Positions 32,801 to 44,572 are shown, numbered from the stretch's first letter. The stretch: 64,000 nucleotides of DNA from Achromobacter sp. RTa (GCF_000757485.1 NZ_JPYO01000002.1:62001-126000); one strand, 5' to 3'. Notes: generated by a model from the letters alone, not told the origin. Made by a program: numbers and translations.

Positions 32801-33343
32801 ATGAGCACGCCGACCAATGATGACAGCCATCTGTGGGTGACGTGGGACGACTACAACCGCTTGATCGAGCGCCTGTCCTTGCAGGTGCATCAATCGGGTT
32901 GGAAGTTCGACAAGATTCTTTGCCTGGCGCGCGGCGGCATGCGCGTCGGCGATGTTATGTCCCGGATTTTTGACGTACCCTTGGGCATTCTGGCCACCAG
33001 CAGCTACCGCGAGGCAGCCGGCACCAAGCAGGGCGACATGGATATCGCCCAGTTCATCACCATTACGCGCGGCACCCTGTCCGGGCGTGTGTTGCTGGTG
33101 GACGACATGGTCGATACCGGCAAGACCTTCAGCAAGGTCTACGACCACCTCAAGAGCCAATTCACCGACATCACCGAGCTGCGCAGCGCCGTGCTGTGGT
33201 GGAAGGGGCATTCCCAGGCGACGCCCGACTATTACGTCGACAAGCTGCCCACGAACCCCTGGATTCACCAGCCTTTCGAAGATTACGACAGCCTGCGTCC
33301 GCACCAGCTGGAAGCCTGGATCCGCAAGGGTTCCCAGGGCTGA
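32801..33343 (+). CDS. Phosphoribosyltransferase-domain protein (xanthine/hypoxanthine type)
   Basis: The product has 180 aa. The PRPP-binding signature VLLVDDMVDTGKTF is clear, and an upstream loop LCLARGGMRVGDVMSR fits the pyrophosphate site. Similar to the purine-salvage family annotated as hypoxanthine or xanthine phosphoribosyltransferase; the true substrate is unknown. AGGAG at 32786-32790 precedes the start. It comes after the purA terminator, so it may have a separate transcript. Confidence 0.85.
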   Translation: MSTPTNDDSHLWVTWDDYNRLIERLSLQVHQSGWKFDKILCLARGGMRVGDVMSRIFDVPLGILATSSYREAAGTKQGDMDIAQFITITRGTLSGRVLLVDDMVDTGKTFSKVYDHLKSQFTDITELRSAVLWWKGHSQATPDYYVDKLPTNPWIHQPFEDYDSLRPHQLEAWIRKGSQG

Positions 33344-33661
33344 ATCCGGTGGCCCGGCGGGGTGGGGCGCCTGGCGGCCTTTGGCGCCAGACTGTCCCCC
33401 CAGTAGTCAAAATGGCCGCTGCCGTGCTAGAATCACTGGTTATCGCTAAACCGAACTTGGCTTGTTACTCTTTGGGTAGTCTTTGGGTAACGGAAACGGC
33501 CAGCTGGAATCCGGTTCCCTATTCGCGATACGGGCCTCTGTTGGTATGATTTTCATGTCATCGAGGGCCGTCTTCGTGTGTCTGGATCCGTGCAGCGTTG
33601 CTGGTAAGCAAGCCAGGTTTGTCATCAACTTTTGTTACCCTACAAGCAGGCCAATCACTTT
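33344..33661 (+). promoter_or_regulatory. Intergenic region with candidate rpsU promoter
   Basis: TGCTAGAAT (33426-33434 region; TAGAAT at 33428-33433) is an extended -10 box, with GTCAAA at 33406-33411 as a 16-base-spaced -35. It would give a leader of about 220 bases before rpsU. An inverted GGCGCC pair (about 33366 and 33383) is too short to call. No coding sequence is supported. Confidence 0.5.
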
Positions 33662-33874
33662 ATGCCTATCGTTCGACTGAAGGAAAACGAACCGTTTGAA
33701 GCCGCTCTGCGTCGCTTCAAGCGCACCATCGAAAAGACCGGTTTGCTCACCGAGCTGCGTTCGCGCGAGTTCTATGAGAAGCCCACGGCTGAGCGCAAGC
33801 GCAAGCACGCCGCCGCTGTGAAGCGTCACTACAAGCGCATCCGTAGCCAACAACTGCCCCCGCGCCTGTATTGA
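33662..33874 (+). CDS. rpsU: 30S ribosomal protein S21
   Basis: The product has 70 aa. It opens [21 protein letters not shown] and ends with the basic [25 protein letters not shown], diagnostic for bS21. As in the classical macromolecular-synthesis operon it precedes dnaG and rpoD. The gap to dnaG is only 19 bases. Confidence 0.98.
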   Translation: MPIVRLKENEPFEAALRRFKRTIEKTGLLTELRSREFYEKPTAERKRKHAAAVKRHYKRIRSQQLPPRLY

Positions 33875-33893
33875 TCTTTGATTCCCGAATCTA

Positions 33894-35957
33894 TTGATTC
33901 CAGAATCATTCATCCAGGATTTGCTCGCCCGAGTCGACGTCGTCGACATAGTCGGGCGATACGTGCAGTTGAGAAAGGGCGGGGCCAACTTGCTTGGCCT
34001 ATGTCCTTTTCATAACGAAAAAAGCCCCTCGTTCACTGTCAGCCCCACCAAGCAGTTCTATCACTGCTTTGGCTGTGGAGCGCACGGCAGCGCCATCACC
34101 TTTCTGATGGAACACACGGGCACCAGTTTCCCCGAGGCCGTGCGCACGCTCGCAGCCTCGGTGGGAATGACGGTCCCCGAAGAAAACCGCAGTCCACGCC
34201 AGCAGCAGGAGTCCGCGCGCCGGAAGGCCGAGGAGTCCCGCCATACGCAGGTGCTGGATGCCGCCCAGGCGCATTACCTGAAGCAGTTGCGGGCGTCGCC
34301 CGCGGCGATCCGCTACCTGAAGCAGCGCGGCCTGACCGGCGAGATCGCGGCGCATTTCGGCCTGGGCTGGTCCGGCACGGACCGCCATGGCCTGTCGCAC
34401 GTCTTTCCCAGCTATGAGGATCCGGTTCTTGTGGAATCGGGCCTGGTCATCGAATCCGAGGACGGCCGCCGCTACGACCGGTTCCGGGAACGCATCATGT
34501 TCCCGATCCGCAATGCGCGGGGCAGCCTGATCGGCTTCGGCGGCCGCATCATCGGCAAGGGCGAGCCCAAGTACCTCAATTCGCCGGAAACCCCGCTTTT
34601 CTCGAAGGGCCATGAGCTCTATGGGCTGTGGGAGGCGCGCCAGGCCATCCGCCAGGAAGGCCAAGTGATCGTGGTCGAAGGCTACATGGACGTCGTCGGC
34701 CTGGCGCAGCAGGGCATCGCGAACGCGGTGGCCACACTGGGGACCGCCACCACGCCGGATCACGTGAAGAAGCTCCTGCGCGCCAGCGACAAGGTGATAT
34801 TCAGCTTCGACGGCGACGGAGCGGGGCGGCGCGCCGCCTGGCGCGCGCTGCAGGCTTGTTTGCCCGTGCTGCGCGACGACATCGCGATCCGTTTCCTCTT
34901 CCTGCCGTCGGAACACGATCCCGATTCGTACGTGCGCGAACTGGGAGCGGAAGCTTTCCGCGCCTGTCTGGGCGATGCGGTGGCGTTGTCGCGCTTCCTG
35001 CTGGACGAGCTGGCGTCGCGGCACAACATGGACGAGGCGGAAGGGCGGGCAAGCTGCCTGCACGAAGCCAAGCCGCTGCTGGCCTCCATTCCGGAGTGCG
35101 CGCTGCGCGTGCAGATCGAACGCGAAATGGCCAAGCTCGTGCAGCTGACGCCCGAGGAAATGGCCCAGGTGCTTGCGCAGCAGCCGGCCAAGCCCTTTGC
35201 GCCTGCCTCGCGGCCGGGCGAAGGGGCCCCGGCCGCCAGCCATGGGCCGGGCCAGGATGCGGGCCCGCCCGACATGGGCTATGACTTCGGCGGGCACGAT
35301 TTCCACGACATACCCGCCGAGGAGTCCGAGTACCCGGAGTATGGCCATTTCCCGTCGCAGGACGGCGACTCCGGAAGTGCCGGCGCCGCGCAGCCGGGCC
35401 GCCAGCAATGGAAGGGCAAGGGCGACTGGAAAGGCAAAGGCGACTGGAAGGGCAAGGGAGATTGGAAAGGCGGCAAGGGCGGCTGGAAGGGGCGGCGCGA
35501 CGACGACGTCGGCGGATTCGAAGGCCGCCGTACCATGCCGTCGCTGGCCAAGCGCCTGTTGGGCCTCCTTCTTGCGCACCCCGAACTGGTGGACTCCATG
35601 GGAGACCAGCAGCTTGAAGTCATCGACCACGGACCCCATCTAGGTCTTGTAAGGGACTTGATCATGCTGGCGCAATCCAGCGGCGCGCGCCATGTGGGCG
35701 CCTTGCTGGAAGCGGCGGATCCCGATTCGGACCTGGCGACCGTGCTGAAGGGCCTGAGGGCCGACATCCTGTCCCAGGAGGATCTGCCGGATCCGCAGAC
35801 CGAGTGGGACGACGCGCTGCGCCGCATCGAATTCGACGCCGCCAGGACCGAGATGGCCAAGCTGGCCGCCGGCGGCTTGGCGACCGAAGAGGGGCGCAAG
35901 CGCTATTTGGAGCTTTCCAGCCGAATGAACGTGCTCAAAGGTGCTGGGATACGCTAA
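33894..35957 (+). CDS. dnaG: DNA primase
   Basis: The product has 687 aa, longer than E. coli DnaG (581). The CHC2 zinc site is Cys37/His40/Cys58/Cys61 (GLCPFHNEKSP, YHCFGCGAHG). The RNA-polymerase core carries the Toprim motifs VVEGYMDVV and FSFDGDGAGRRA. The linker before the C-terminal DnaB-binding domain is Pro/Gly-rich and holds a tandem WKGKGD repeat (about residues 506-530), which explains part of the extra length. TTG is the only available start in frame near the conserved IPESFIQDLLARVD. Confidence 0.95.
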   Translation: MIPESFIQDLLARVDVVDIVGRYVQLRKGGANLLGLCPFHNEKSPSFTVSPTKQFYHCFGCGAHGSAITFLMEHTGTSFPEAVRTLAASVGMTVPEENRSPRQQQESARRKAEESRHTQVLDAAQAHYLKQLRASPAAIRYLKQRGLTGEIAAHFGLGWSGTDRHGLSHVFPSYEDPVLVESGLVIESEDGRRYDRFRERIMFPIRNARGSLIGFGGRIIGKGEPKYLNSPETPLFSKGHELYGLWEARQAIRQEGQVIVVEGYMDVVGLAQQGIANAVATLGTATTPDHVKKLLRASDKVIFSFDGDGAGRRAAWRALQACLPVLRDDIAIRFLFLPSEHDPDSYVRELGAEAFRACLGDAVALSRFLLDELASRHNMDEAEGRASCLHEAKPLLASIPECALRVQIEREMAKLVQLTPEEMAQVLAQQPAKPFAPASRPGEGAPAASHGPGQDAGPPDMGYDFGGHDFHDIPAEESEYPEYGHFPSQDGDSGSAGAAQPGRQQWKGKGDWKGKGDWKGKGDWKGGKGGWKGRRDDDVGGFEGRRTMPSLAKRLLGLLLAHPELVDSMGDQQLEVIDHGPHLGLVRDLIMLAQSSGARHVGALLEAADPDSDLATVLKGLRADILSQEDLPDPQTEWDDALRRIEFDAARTEMAKLAAGGLATEEGRKRYLELSSRMNVLKGAGIR

Positions 35958-36719
35958 ATGCGCTAAAATCAAGGGTTTTCCGCGGGGCGGAGGGTTTTCC
36001 CTTGGCAATTGATTCCCGCGGGGCGGTAGTGGGGTAGTGGGCGCGGGGTAGAGTTCGGATTTTGAATCCGATATCCGATACCGGCAAGCCTATGAGTTGT
36101 GAGCCTATGGATTGTGGTGCTTGCAGTTGATTGATGCTGGATTCGTTCTGAATTTGGTGGCAATCCTGGGGCCGCAAGAACATGGCGGACAAGTTGGCAG
36201 TACGAATGCATCCGGCCGGCGGAATCTATTCCGGCAGCCGGAATCTAATCGATGTAAGGGTTTGGCGCGGCGACCGAGCAGTGCAAGCGAAATCGCGAAA
36301 TAAAAAGCGGATGCGTGCGTCAAATTTGTTACATAGTTAATTAATATAGCTGAGCGGTGAATCAGGCAAGTTCGGCGGCGGTTTTTTCCGCGTAGCGTTA
36401 GTGGTTTGGGTGCTGTGTCTACTGAGCTGCTTGGGGCAATGGCCCTATAAGCAAGCAACGCCTATTTATAGGCAGGCAGCCCCCCCAGCGCCCGGGATCC
36501 GCCGAGGAATGAGGCCACGCACGCCAGACGCCACGACGGTAATGAACCGCAAACGGCGCAAGGCGGGCTCGAAAGAGCCGGCGCTGCGAACAACGCAGGC
36601 GCGTGGTCTCTGCCGATTCACCAGTTTTACCCGTAGTACCGCCGCGCTGGGCAACCGCCCGGGGTGGCTTAATGCGGTGCAACATGCCCAATCGGGTTGC
36701 GACGACCACGGAAGCGACT
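35958..36719 (+). other. Long non-coding spacer between dnaG and rpoD
   Basis: 762 bases with no credible gene. It is less GC-rich than its neighbours in the middle (around 36300-36360, including TTGTTA and TAATATAGC), which may hold an rpoD promoter. GCCTAT (36460-36465) and ATAGGC (36468-36473) form a near-palindrome. CGGAATCTA occurs twice (about 36220 and 36238). The long leader before a sigma-factor gene could carry regulation, but no known riboswitch is recognised. Confidence 0.45.
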
Positions 36720-38987
<2,268 letters not shown>

Positions 38988-38995
38988 GTTTTCCT

Positions 38996-39074
<79 letters not shown>

Positions 39075-39090
39075 AGAAAGTCCTGTTAAT

Positions 39091-39252
39091 TCAGGCACCT
39101 ACAGCCGCCAGCAATGGCGGCTGTTTCTTTTTCGGCGTCTGCTGTGACCAAAACGTGACCGTTTCGGCGTGCGCGGCCATTCGCGCATGCGAGCTCGACG
39201 CATTCTCGCGCGGTGTCGCGCATCCAATCAGTGCCCGACCAGCCAATACAAA
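39091..39252 (-). pseudogene. Possible C-terminal remnant of a phage-type integrase
   Basis: A short minus-strand frame ends at 39091, 17 bases beyond the tRNA. It encodes a tail of the type AAHAETVTFWSQQTPKKK, which looks to me like the C-terminal tail of tyrosine integrases that sit at tRNA attachment sites. It is closed by a stop codon at 39253-39255 and has no catalytic residues. If right, an element once integrated here. The resemblance is from memory and weak. Confidence 0.25.
39101..39132 (+). terminator. Intrinsic terminator after the tRNA
   Basis: ACAGCCGCCA (39101-39110) pairs with TGGCGGCTGT (39115-39124) over GCAA, followed by TTCTTTTT. It probably ends the rpsU-dnaG-rpoD-tRNA transcript. 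Confidence 0.9.
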
Positions 39253-39326
39253 CTATCGGACCAAACGATGATTGTCTCGGGGCGAATCGTCATAGAGTGG
39301 CATCAGGATATCCCGCGACGCCACAC

Positions 39327-39620
39327 ATGAATCAAATCATCAGGTTCAACGTTCCAAGTTCGAAGCTTTGTCCCGCATGCCTCGAGATTTGCGAGTGCAC
39401 TCCAAAATCACGGCTCCATGCATCCTTGCAAAGGGTGCTGGGGCGAGTGCTCCCGTCTGGCTATCAGGAGCACTATCAATGCATGACCTGCGAGACCAAG
39501 TGGGTGCTTCCGTTTGATAGCCTGGGGTTCAATATGGGCTTCAGGCTGGAGCCCTACCAAGGGGCCGGGCCGGAGGACGCGCAGCCGGCCGCCGCGCTTG
39601 CGCGGGATGCCGCCAGATAG
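39327..39620 (+). CDS. Small zinc-ribbon-like protein, copy A
   Basis: The product has 97 aa. LCPACLEICEC near residue 13 and YQCMTCETKW near residue 50 give two CxxC pairs suited to one zinc ribbon. The tail from the second pair (CxxC-x-T-K/R-W, then D...G...GFRL) is shared with two minus-strand proteins further right in this window (55808-56104 and 58735-59004). No Shine-Dalgarno is evident; a GTG 33 bases upstream is an alternative start. The function is unknown. It carries no signal or membrane segment, so it is probably cytoplasmic. Confidence 0.65.
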   Translation: MNQIIRFNVPSSKLCPACLEICECTPKSRLHASLQRVLGRVLPSGYQEHYQCMTCETKWVLPFDSLGFNMGFRLEPYQGAGPEDAQPAAALARDAAR

Positions 39621-39867
39621 AGCACGCCGGGTTCCAGCGCGCGCTGACGTGTCGCACCCGATCCAGGCCGCTCGGTGATATCGGGCGGCTTTTCTTTGCG
39701 CCCCTCGCATTTGGGCCGCCACACGCCAGGAATTATTTGAAATAAACTGCGCATAATGGAAATAGGGCGCAGCGCCGCGGGCGCATCCGCTGCGCCTGTT
39801 CGGCCGGCCGGAGCTTGCGCGGCGCGGAATGGCCGTCAGGGCCCATGATCGCTAAAGGAATTGTCTT

Positions 39868-41466
39868 GTGCCAGGGGATGGAGTGAGCGACGATTTGCCG
39901 CGGCAGGGCCGACGGGGACGGCAAGCGTGGTCCATTGCGCGTCGGGCGACGCTAGGCCTGGCGGTGGCTTGGTTGGTGCTGGTGGCCGGCCTTGCTCGAT
40001 GGCTGTCCCAGGAGGTCGTGGCATCACGGCTGAGCAGCCTGGCGGCCAGTGCCGAATACGAGGCCAAAATCACGGCGCGCGTCATGGACCGCTTGTTTAC
40101 CGAGATGGTGAGCGTGGCGAACATGGTGGCGCGCCAGGGCCAGGTGATCCAGCTTGCCGTTCGATACCGCACCGATCCTCCCGGCGCCGCCGAGCTGACT
40201 CGGGAAGAGAGGGCCGAACTGTTCACGCGCGACCCGTTGGTGCGCAAAGTCGGCGACTTCATGAACCTGCTGGCCACCGATCTGCGATACGCCCGTATTT
40301 ACATGAACAATATGTCCGACGATACGGTGACGGCCAGCAACTGGGCCGAGGACGACAGCATCGTGGGCATGATCTACTCGGGCCGGGCTTACCTTACCGA
40401 CGCATTGCAAAACGGCAACGGCAGCTACTTCGGCATCGCCCGTCTCAACAAGAGCCCATCCTATTTCGTGGCCAGCCGTATCGAGGATGCGGACGATGTG
40501 CCGCAAGGCTCGGTAACCGTCAAGTTCGATGCGCCAGATGTCGCGCTATATCTGGCCGGGCGGCATATCGCATTGGTCGTGAATCGCCAGGGGCGAGTAA
40601 CGACGGCCTCTTCCGCGCCCTTCATGCTGCGCAATGTGGCGGCGCTTCTGCCGCCAGATACGGTACTGCCTTCGGATGGAGACGAAGATCCGGGTGATCC
40701 GATGGATGTGCGCGCTATTGCGGATTCCAGCCACGCGGATCAATGGTTGATCGACGGCAAGCCGTATCTGGTGCGGCGCCAGCCGCTGTCGAATTCCCAG
40801 TATCAGTTGCTTGCGCTCGCCTCTTTGGACGAAGTGGCTCCGATGCGCAGGCAGCACATTCTGGCGGCCGCGCTGGTGGCCATGTTGGGCCTGGTCCTGA
40901 TCTTTCTTTCCAGCCACGCGATGGGGCAACTGGTGATGCGCCGCCAGGACGAACGGCACGCGGCGAACCATGACGCATTGACCGGCTTGCTGAACCGGCG
41001 GGCTGTCCTGGCCGAGCTGGACCGCTATTTTTCCCCGGCGAAGCGGACGCAGCGGTCCGTGTTGGTCGCGTTTATCGACCTGGATGGGTTCAAGGCGATC
41101 AACGATACCTACGGGCACGACGTGGGCGACAAATTCTTGATCGAGGTGGGCCGGCGCCTGGCGGCCGGCCTGCGGGCAGGCGATATCCTGGGCCGATGGG
41201 GCGGAGACGAGTTCGTCGTAGTCGGGTTGGTGGCATCGTCCAGCGCCAATGATCCGGACGAAATTGTCGAAGCGATGCGCAAGCGGCTCGCGCCGCTGCT
41301 GAGCGGCACGTATACCTTTGACGAGTGCAGTTTTCACTATCAAGGCGCGAGCTTCGGCATCGTGAGCGCCGATCCGGCCGCCAGCTCACTGGAAACCGTG
41401 CTCAAGGACGCCGATCAGCTCATGTATGCCGACAAGCAGGCAAGGCGGGCGATGCAGATGGCATAG
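39868..41466 (+). CDS. Membrane-anchored diguanylate cyclase (GGDEF)
   Basis: The product has 532 aa. A first membrane helix (ATLGLAVAWLVLVAGLARWL) starts a large periplasmic sensor region of about 290 residues, probably dCACHE-like. A second helix (HILAAALVAMLGLVLIFLSS) leads to the GGDEF domain: DALTGLLNRRAVL, FIDLDGFKAIND and the intact active site RWGGDEF near residue 447. It should make cyclic-di-GMP in response to an outside signal. There is no EAL domain. GTG at 39868 or GTG at 39883 (AGGGG at 39873-39877) may be the true start. Confidence 0.9.
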   Translation: MPGDGVSDDLPRQGRRGRQAWSIARRATLGLAVAWLVLVAGLARWLSQEVVASRLSSLAASAEYEAKITARVMDRLFTEMVSVANMVARQGQVIQLAVRYRTDPPGAAELTREERAELFTRDPLVRKVGDFMNLLATDLRYARIYMNNMSDDTVTASNWAEDDSIVGMIYSGRAYLTDALQNGNGSYFGIARLNKSPSYFVASRIEDADDVPQGSVTVKFDAPDVALYLAGRHIALVVNRQGRVTTASSAPFMLRNVAALLPPDTVLPSDGDEDPGDPMDVRAIADSSHADQWLIDGKPYLVRRQPLSNSQYQLLALASLDEVAPMRRQHILAAALVAMLGLVLIFLSSHAMGQLVMRRQDERHAANHDALTGLLNRRAVLAELDRYFSPAKRTQRSVLVAFIDLDGFKAINDTYGHDVGDKFLIEVGRRLAAGLRAGDILGRWGGDEFVVVGLVASSSANDPDEIVEAMRKRLAPLLSGTYTFDECSFHYQGASFGIVSADPAASSLETVLKDADQLMYADKQARRAMQMA

Positions 41467-41522
41467 CGTGCGCGCCCGCCTGCCGAAAGGCGGGGAAGAG
41501 GGCGGGCGCGGGAGGGGCCAGG

Positions 41523-41552
41523 GCAACAGCCGCCATCAAGGGCGGCTGTTGC
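41523..41552. terminator. Hairpin between the convergent GGDEF and phosphoesterase genes
   Basis: GCAACAGCCGCC (41523-41534) pairs perfectly with GGCGGCTGTTGC (41541-41552) over ATCAAG. T-tracts are poor on both sides, so termination may be factor-assisted. Confidence 0.65.
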
Positions 41553-41571
41553 TCGCTTCGTTGGACGCGCG

Positions 41572-43695
41572 CTAATTGCGGCGGGCGGTCAACCACTTGC
41601 TGGACGGCAGCGGTTCGCTTGCGATCCGTATTTCGCCAATATTGCCGAAGAACCCGTCGGTGCGTTCTCCGTCCCAGGAGCCAGCGCCGACGACCCACGG
41701 CATGGCGGCCGCTACCGGAGCCAGGCCCGAGGCGTTGCCGGAATTCCGCAGGACGGGCGCGCCTTCGATATACATGATGCTTTCCTGCGCCACCGGATCG
41801 GCGACGAGCGCGATATGCACCCAGCTGTCGGCCATGATCTCGCCCGACCAGCTGGCCTGGGGAGAGCGGGTTCCGGCCTGCGGAGTGACCACCTCCCACT
41901 GGATCTCGCGGAGGCTGGACACCGCGAACAGCAGGGGCGGCGATTCGCCGTCGCCGCCGGAGTAGCCCGGGATGGCGTCGCGCCGGCCATCGCGCGTCAT
42001 GATGTTCATCCAGGCATGCAGGCTGGAGCTCCAGTCCTTGTCGATCTTCACGAACGCCTCTACCGTGTAGCCCGTGCCCGCGAAGTCCATGGCGTTGAGC
42101 GGCGCGGCGGCGTCGGTCAGGAAGTAGCTGAGACGCTTGGCATTCTTGTCGGTGTTGGCAAAGCGCACCGAGCCGGGGGCGGCCGACAGGAAATGCTTGT
42201 CGTCGGTCCAGAGCAGGTCGCCCAGCTGCGCCGTCTGCACGCCGGTTTCAGAGTTCAGGGCGGCGCGGCGCAACGGGTTCATGCCGGCGCGGTCTTCGAT
42301 GACATGGCCCGCGGCAACGGCCTGTCCGGCCGCGCCGCCTACGAAACGCCAGTGCGCCACGGTGCTGCCTACCCTCGGATAATCCTCGGTATCCGCGGGA
42401 GCGCGGGAAGCCTCCACTTCGGGTTCCGTATAGCCGGCAAGAATCATCGCGCTGGCGGCGTCGACCAGCGATGTCCTCAATTCGGCGCCGGGCCCGAATT
42501 TCTTGTTGAAGCCCGAGAAGCGCGAAGCAAAGTCCATATCGATGGAGAACTGTTCGTTCGGCGTCTTCAATACGGCCTGGTCGAACTGGGTCAGGGTGTC
42601 GCGTGGCTTCTGCACGACCCAGGGCGAGAACGACAGGACATGGATCTTGTTGTGGGTGAGATCGAACTCGTACAGGCGCATCAGGCCGTTTCCGCCCTGG
42701 TAGGCCATCTGATAATCCACGACCATCAGCTCGACCTTGTTTCCGAAGTCGTTGGTGCGCGTCCTGTGGGCGGCGCCATGGTGATGGCCGTTGAGTGTCA
42801 GGAAGATCTGGTCGTTGTCCCGGATCAGGCGCTCCCACAGCATGTTGCCGTATTCGGTGTCCAGCGGGCTGACGCCATCGCGGTCGATATTGAGAAGCTG
42901 GTGGTTGGTGAGGATGACGGGCAGGCCGGGGTTTTCGCTGATGATGCGGCGCGCCCAGGCGATGCCGTCGTCCGAGATGCGCCAGGAGAGCGACAGGACC
43001 ATGAACTTCTGTCCTTCCGCCTCGAAGACGTGGTACTCGTGGAAGCCGCTGGCGTCCCGGCCGCCGAAGGTCGACATGCGCTTGGCGCGCGAGGCGTTGA
43101 ACCATTGCAGATAGGGTTCGTTGCTAAGGTTGCGCTGGGCGTCGGTTCCGCTGGACTGGCTGGAGGAGTCCACGTATTCGAGCGATTGAAGCACGTCGTG
43201 GTTGCCGGCAAGGACCGAGTAGGGAACCTTGGCCGTTTCCAGGACCCGCATGGCCTGGTCGGCGACCTTCCACTGATCCGGCTTGCTCGCCTGGTCCACC
43301 ACGTCGCCCAGATGCGCCACGAATGGAATGTTCAGCGCGGCGGCATTGGCGGCGATCCAGTATGTCTGGGCCATGAAGGGCTCGCTGCCGAACTTCCGGC
43401 TGTACTGGCTGTTCTCCGCCTGGGTGGCATAGCGGGAGTAGAACTGCGTGTCGGGCAGCACAGCCAATGCAAAGCGGGAGCCCTTGCTTGTATCTTCGGC
43501 GGGGCCGGGCTCCTGGGGCGTTTCGCCCGTGACGGGGGCGTCATCATCATCGTCGTCTCCGCCACCGCATGCGGTCAGCAGGCCGGCGCCAGGAATCAGG
43601 GCCACAGCCAGGCCGCCACGCAGGAAGGTGCGGCGCGTGGGCGCGCTCGGGGCGGCTGCGGTCGGCAAGCCCTTGGCTTCATCAAACTTCGACAT
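41572..43695 (-). CDS. Tat-exported metallophosphoesterase with LamG-like C-terminal domain
   Basis: The product has 707 aa. The N-terminus carries a twin-arginine signal (RRTFLRGG, residues 21-28) and a possible lipobox (LLTAC, Cys43) before an Asp run. Calcineurin-type metal motifs follow: VLPDTQ (Asp82), HLGDVVDQ, LAGNHDV and LNGHHHG. The last third (about 480-700), with AHWRFVGG, FAGTGYTVEAFVKI and WVHIALVADP, reads like a concanavalin/LamG fold. This suggests an exported phosphatase or nuclease bound to carbohydrate or surface. I start at MSKFDEAKGL; a longer frame upstream lacks a better signal. Confidence 0.82.
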   Translation of the reverse strand: MSKFDEAKGLPTAAAPSAPTRRTFLRGGLAVALIPGAGLLTACGGGDDDDDDAPVTGETPQEPGPAEDTSKGSRFALAVLPDTQFYSRYATQAENSQYSRKFGSEPFMAQTYWIAANAAALNIPFVAHLGDVVDQASKPDQWKVADQAMRVLETAKVPYSVLAGNHDVLQSLEYVDSSSQSSGTDAQRNLSNEPYLQWFNASRAKRMSTFGGRDASGFHEYHVFEAEGQKFMVLSLSWRISDDGIAWARRIISENPGLPVILTNHQLLNIDRDGVSPLDTEYGNMLWERLIRDNDQIFLTLNGHHHGAAHRTRTNDFGNKVELMVVDYQMAYQGGNGLMRLYEFDLTHNKIHVLSFSPWVVQKPRDTLTQFDQAVLKTPNEQFSIDMDFASRFSGFNKKFGPGAELRTSLVDAASAMILAGYTEPEVEASRAPADTEDYPRVGSTVAHWRFVGGAAGQAVAAGHVIEDRAGMNPLRRAALNSETGVQTAQLGDLLWTDDKHFLSAAPGSVRFANTDKNAKRLSYFLTDAAAPLNAMDFAGTGYTVEAFVKIDKDWSSSLHAWMNIMTRDGRRDAIPGYSGGDGESPPLLFAVSSLREIQWEVVTPQAGTRSPQASWSGEIMADSWVHIALVADPVAQESIMYIEGAPVLRNSGNASGLAPVAAAMPWVVGAGSWDGERTDGFFGNIGEIRIASEPLPSSKWLTARRN

Positions 43696-43924
43696 TACAA
43701 AAACATCCTGATTGGACTCGGGGGCCTGCTTTATAGTTGGCGCCGGTGACGCAGCAATGACAGGCGCGGGAGCGCAATCCTCCACATGGGCGCGCAGGTC
43801 TGTCTCGGGATCGGGCGCGAGTGCAGGCCCGGTGAAACCGTACGGCGCCGAAAAGCGGGTAGGATTGCAGCACCCGCCCGGCTTGCCGGGGCGGCCAGGA
43901 TAGATAACAAGAAAGGAGCGCTAC

Positions 43925-44518
43925 ATGCTTGACAGGTTTACGAAGCTGCGCCGGGCCGGAGCGGCCGCTGCAGTGCTTGGAGTCGCCAGCCTGCTGTTCG
44001 CGGGATGCACGACCACCACCACCCGATCGACGGCCACGGCCGCCGAGAAAAAGCAGGAACTGGACGCCGCGGCCAACGCCACGCTCTCCAAGCTCTATGA
44101 ATCCTCGCCGCAGGCCAAGCAGTTGGTGGAGCAGGCGCGCGGCGTGCTGGTGTTTCCCGCCGTGCTGAGCGCGAGCTTCATCGTGGGCGCCCAGCACGGA
44201 ACGGGCGTGCTGCGCGTGGAAGGTGCGGACAGCGGCTATTACAGCGTCACCGGGGGCTCCATCGGGTTGCAGGCCGGCGCTCAGTCCAAGGCCATGGTGC
44301 TTCTGTTCATGACGGACGGAGCGCTGGCCCAGTTCCGTAAAAGCAGCGGCTGGACGGTGGGAGCGGACGCCACCGTCGCCGTGGCCAATGTAGGCGTCAA
44401 CGGCAGCATCGACACGAACACCGCGCAGCAGCCCATCGTCGGCTTCATTCTGAACAATGGCGGCCTCATGGCCGGCGTGTCGGTGGACGGCAGCAAGATC
44501 TCGCCGCTGCTCCTGTAG
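43925..44518 (+). CDS. YSC84/lipid-binding-family lipoprotein
   Basis: The product has 197 aa. The lipoprotein signal ends in LLFAGC (Cys about residue 27). The body shows the Ysc84-type domain: LYESSPQAKQLVEQARGVLVFP, YSVTGGSIGLQAGAQSKAMVLLFMTDGAL and the C-terminal GGLMAGVSVDGSKISPL. Family members bind phosphoinositides in eukaryotes; the bacterial role is unknown. AAGGAG lies 7 bases before the ATG. The gene is divergent from the phosphoesterase. Confidence 0.88.
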   Translation: MLDRFTKLRRAGAAAAVLGVASLLFAGCTTTTTRSTATAAEKKQELDAAANATLSKLYESSPQAKQLVEQARGVLVFPAVLSASFIVGAQHGTGVLRVEGADSGYYSVTGGSIGLQAGAQSKAMVLLFMTDGALAQFRKSSGWTVGADATVAVANVGVNGSIDTNTAQQPIVGFILNNGGLMAGVSVDGSKISPLLL

Positions 44519-44542
44519 CCGGCCGCGCGGATTGGTGACGTT

Positions 44543-44564
44543 GGGGCGCCCATCGGGGCGCCCC
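44543..44564. terminator. GC-rich hairpin between convergent genes
   Basis: GGGGCGCC (44543-44550) pairs with GGCGCCCC (44557-44564). No T-run follows, so termination is only possible, not clear. Confidence 0.45.
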
Positions 44565-44572
44565 AGGCATTT

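Noticed and set aside
36105-36458. A 117-codon minus-strand frame in the dnaG-rpoD spacer
   Set aside because: No ribosome site, biased Arg/Ser/Pro/Cys content and no domain; treated as chance.
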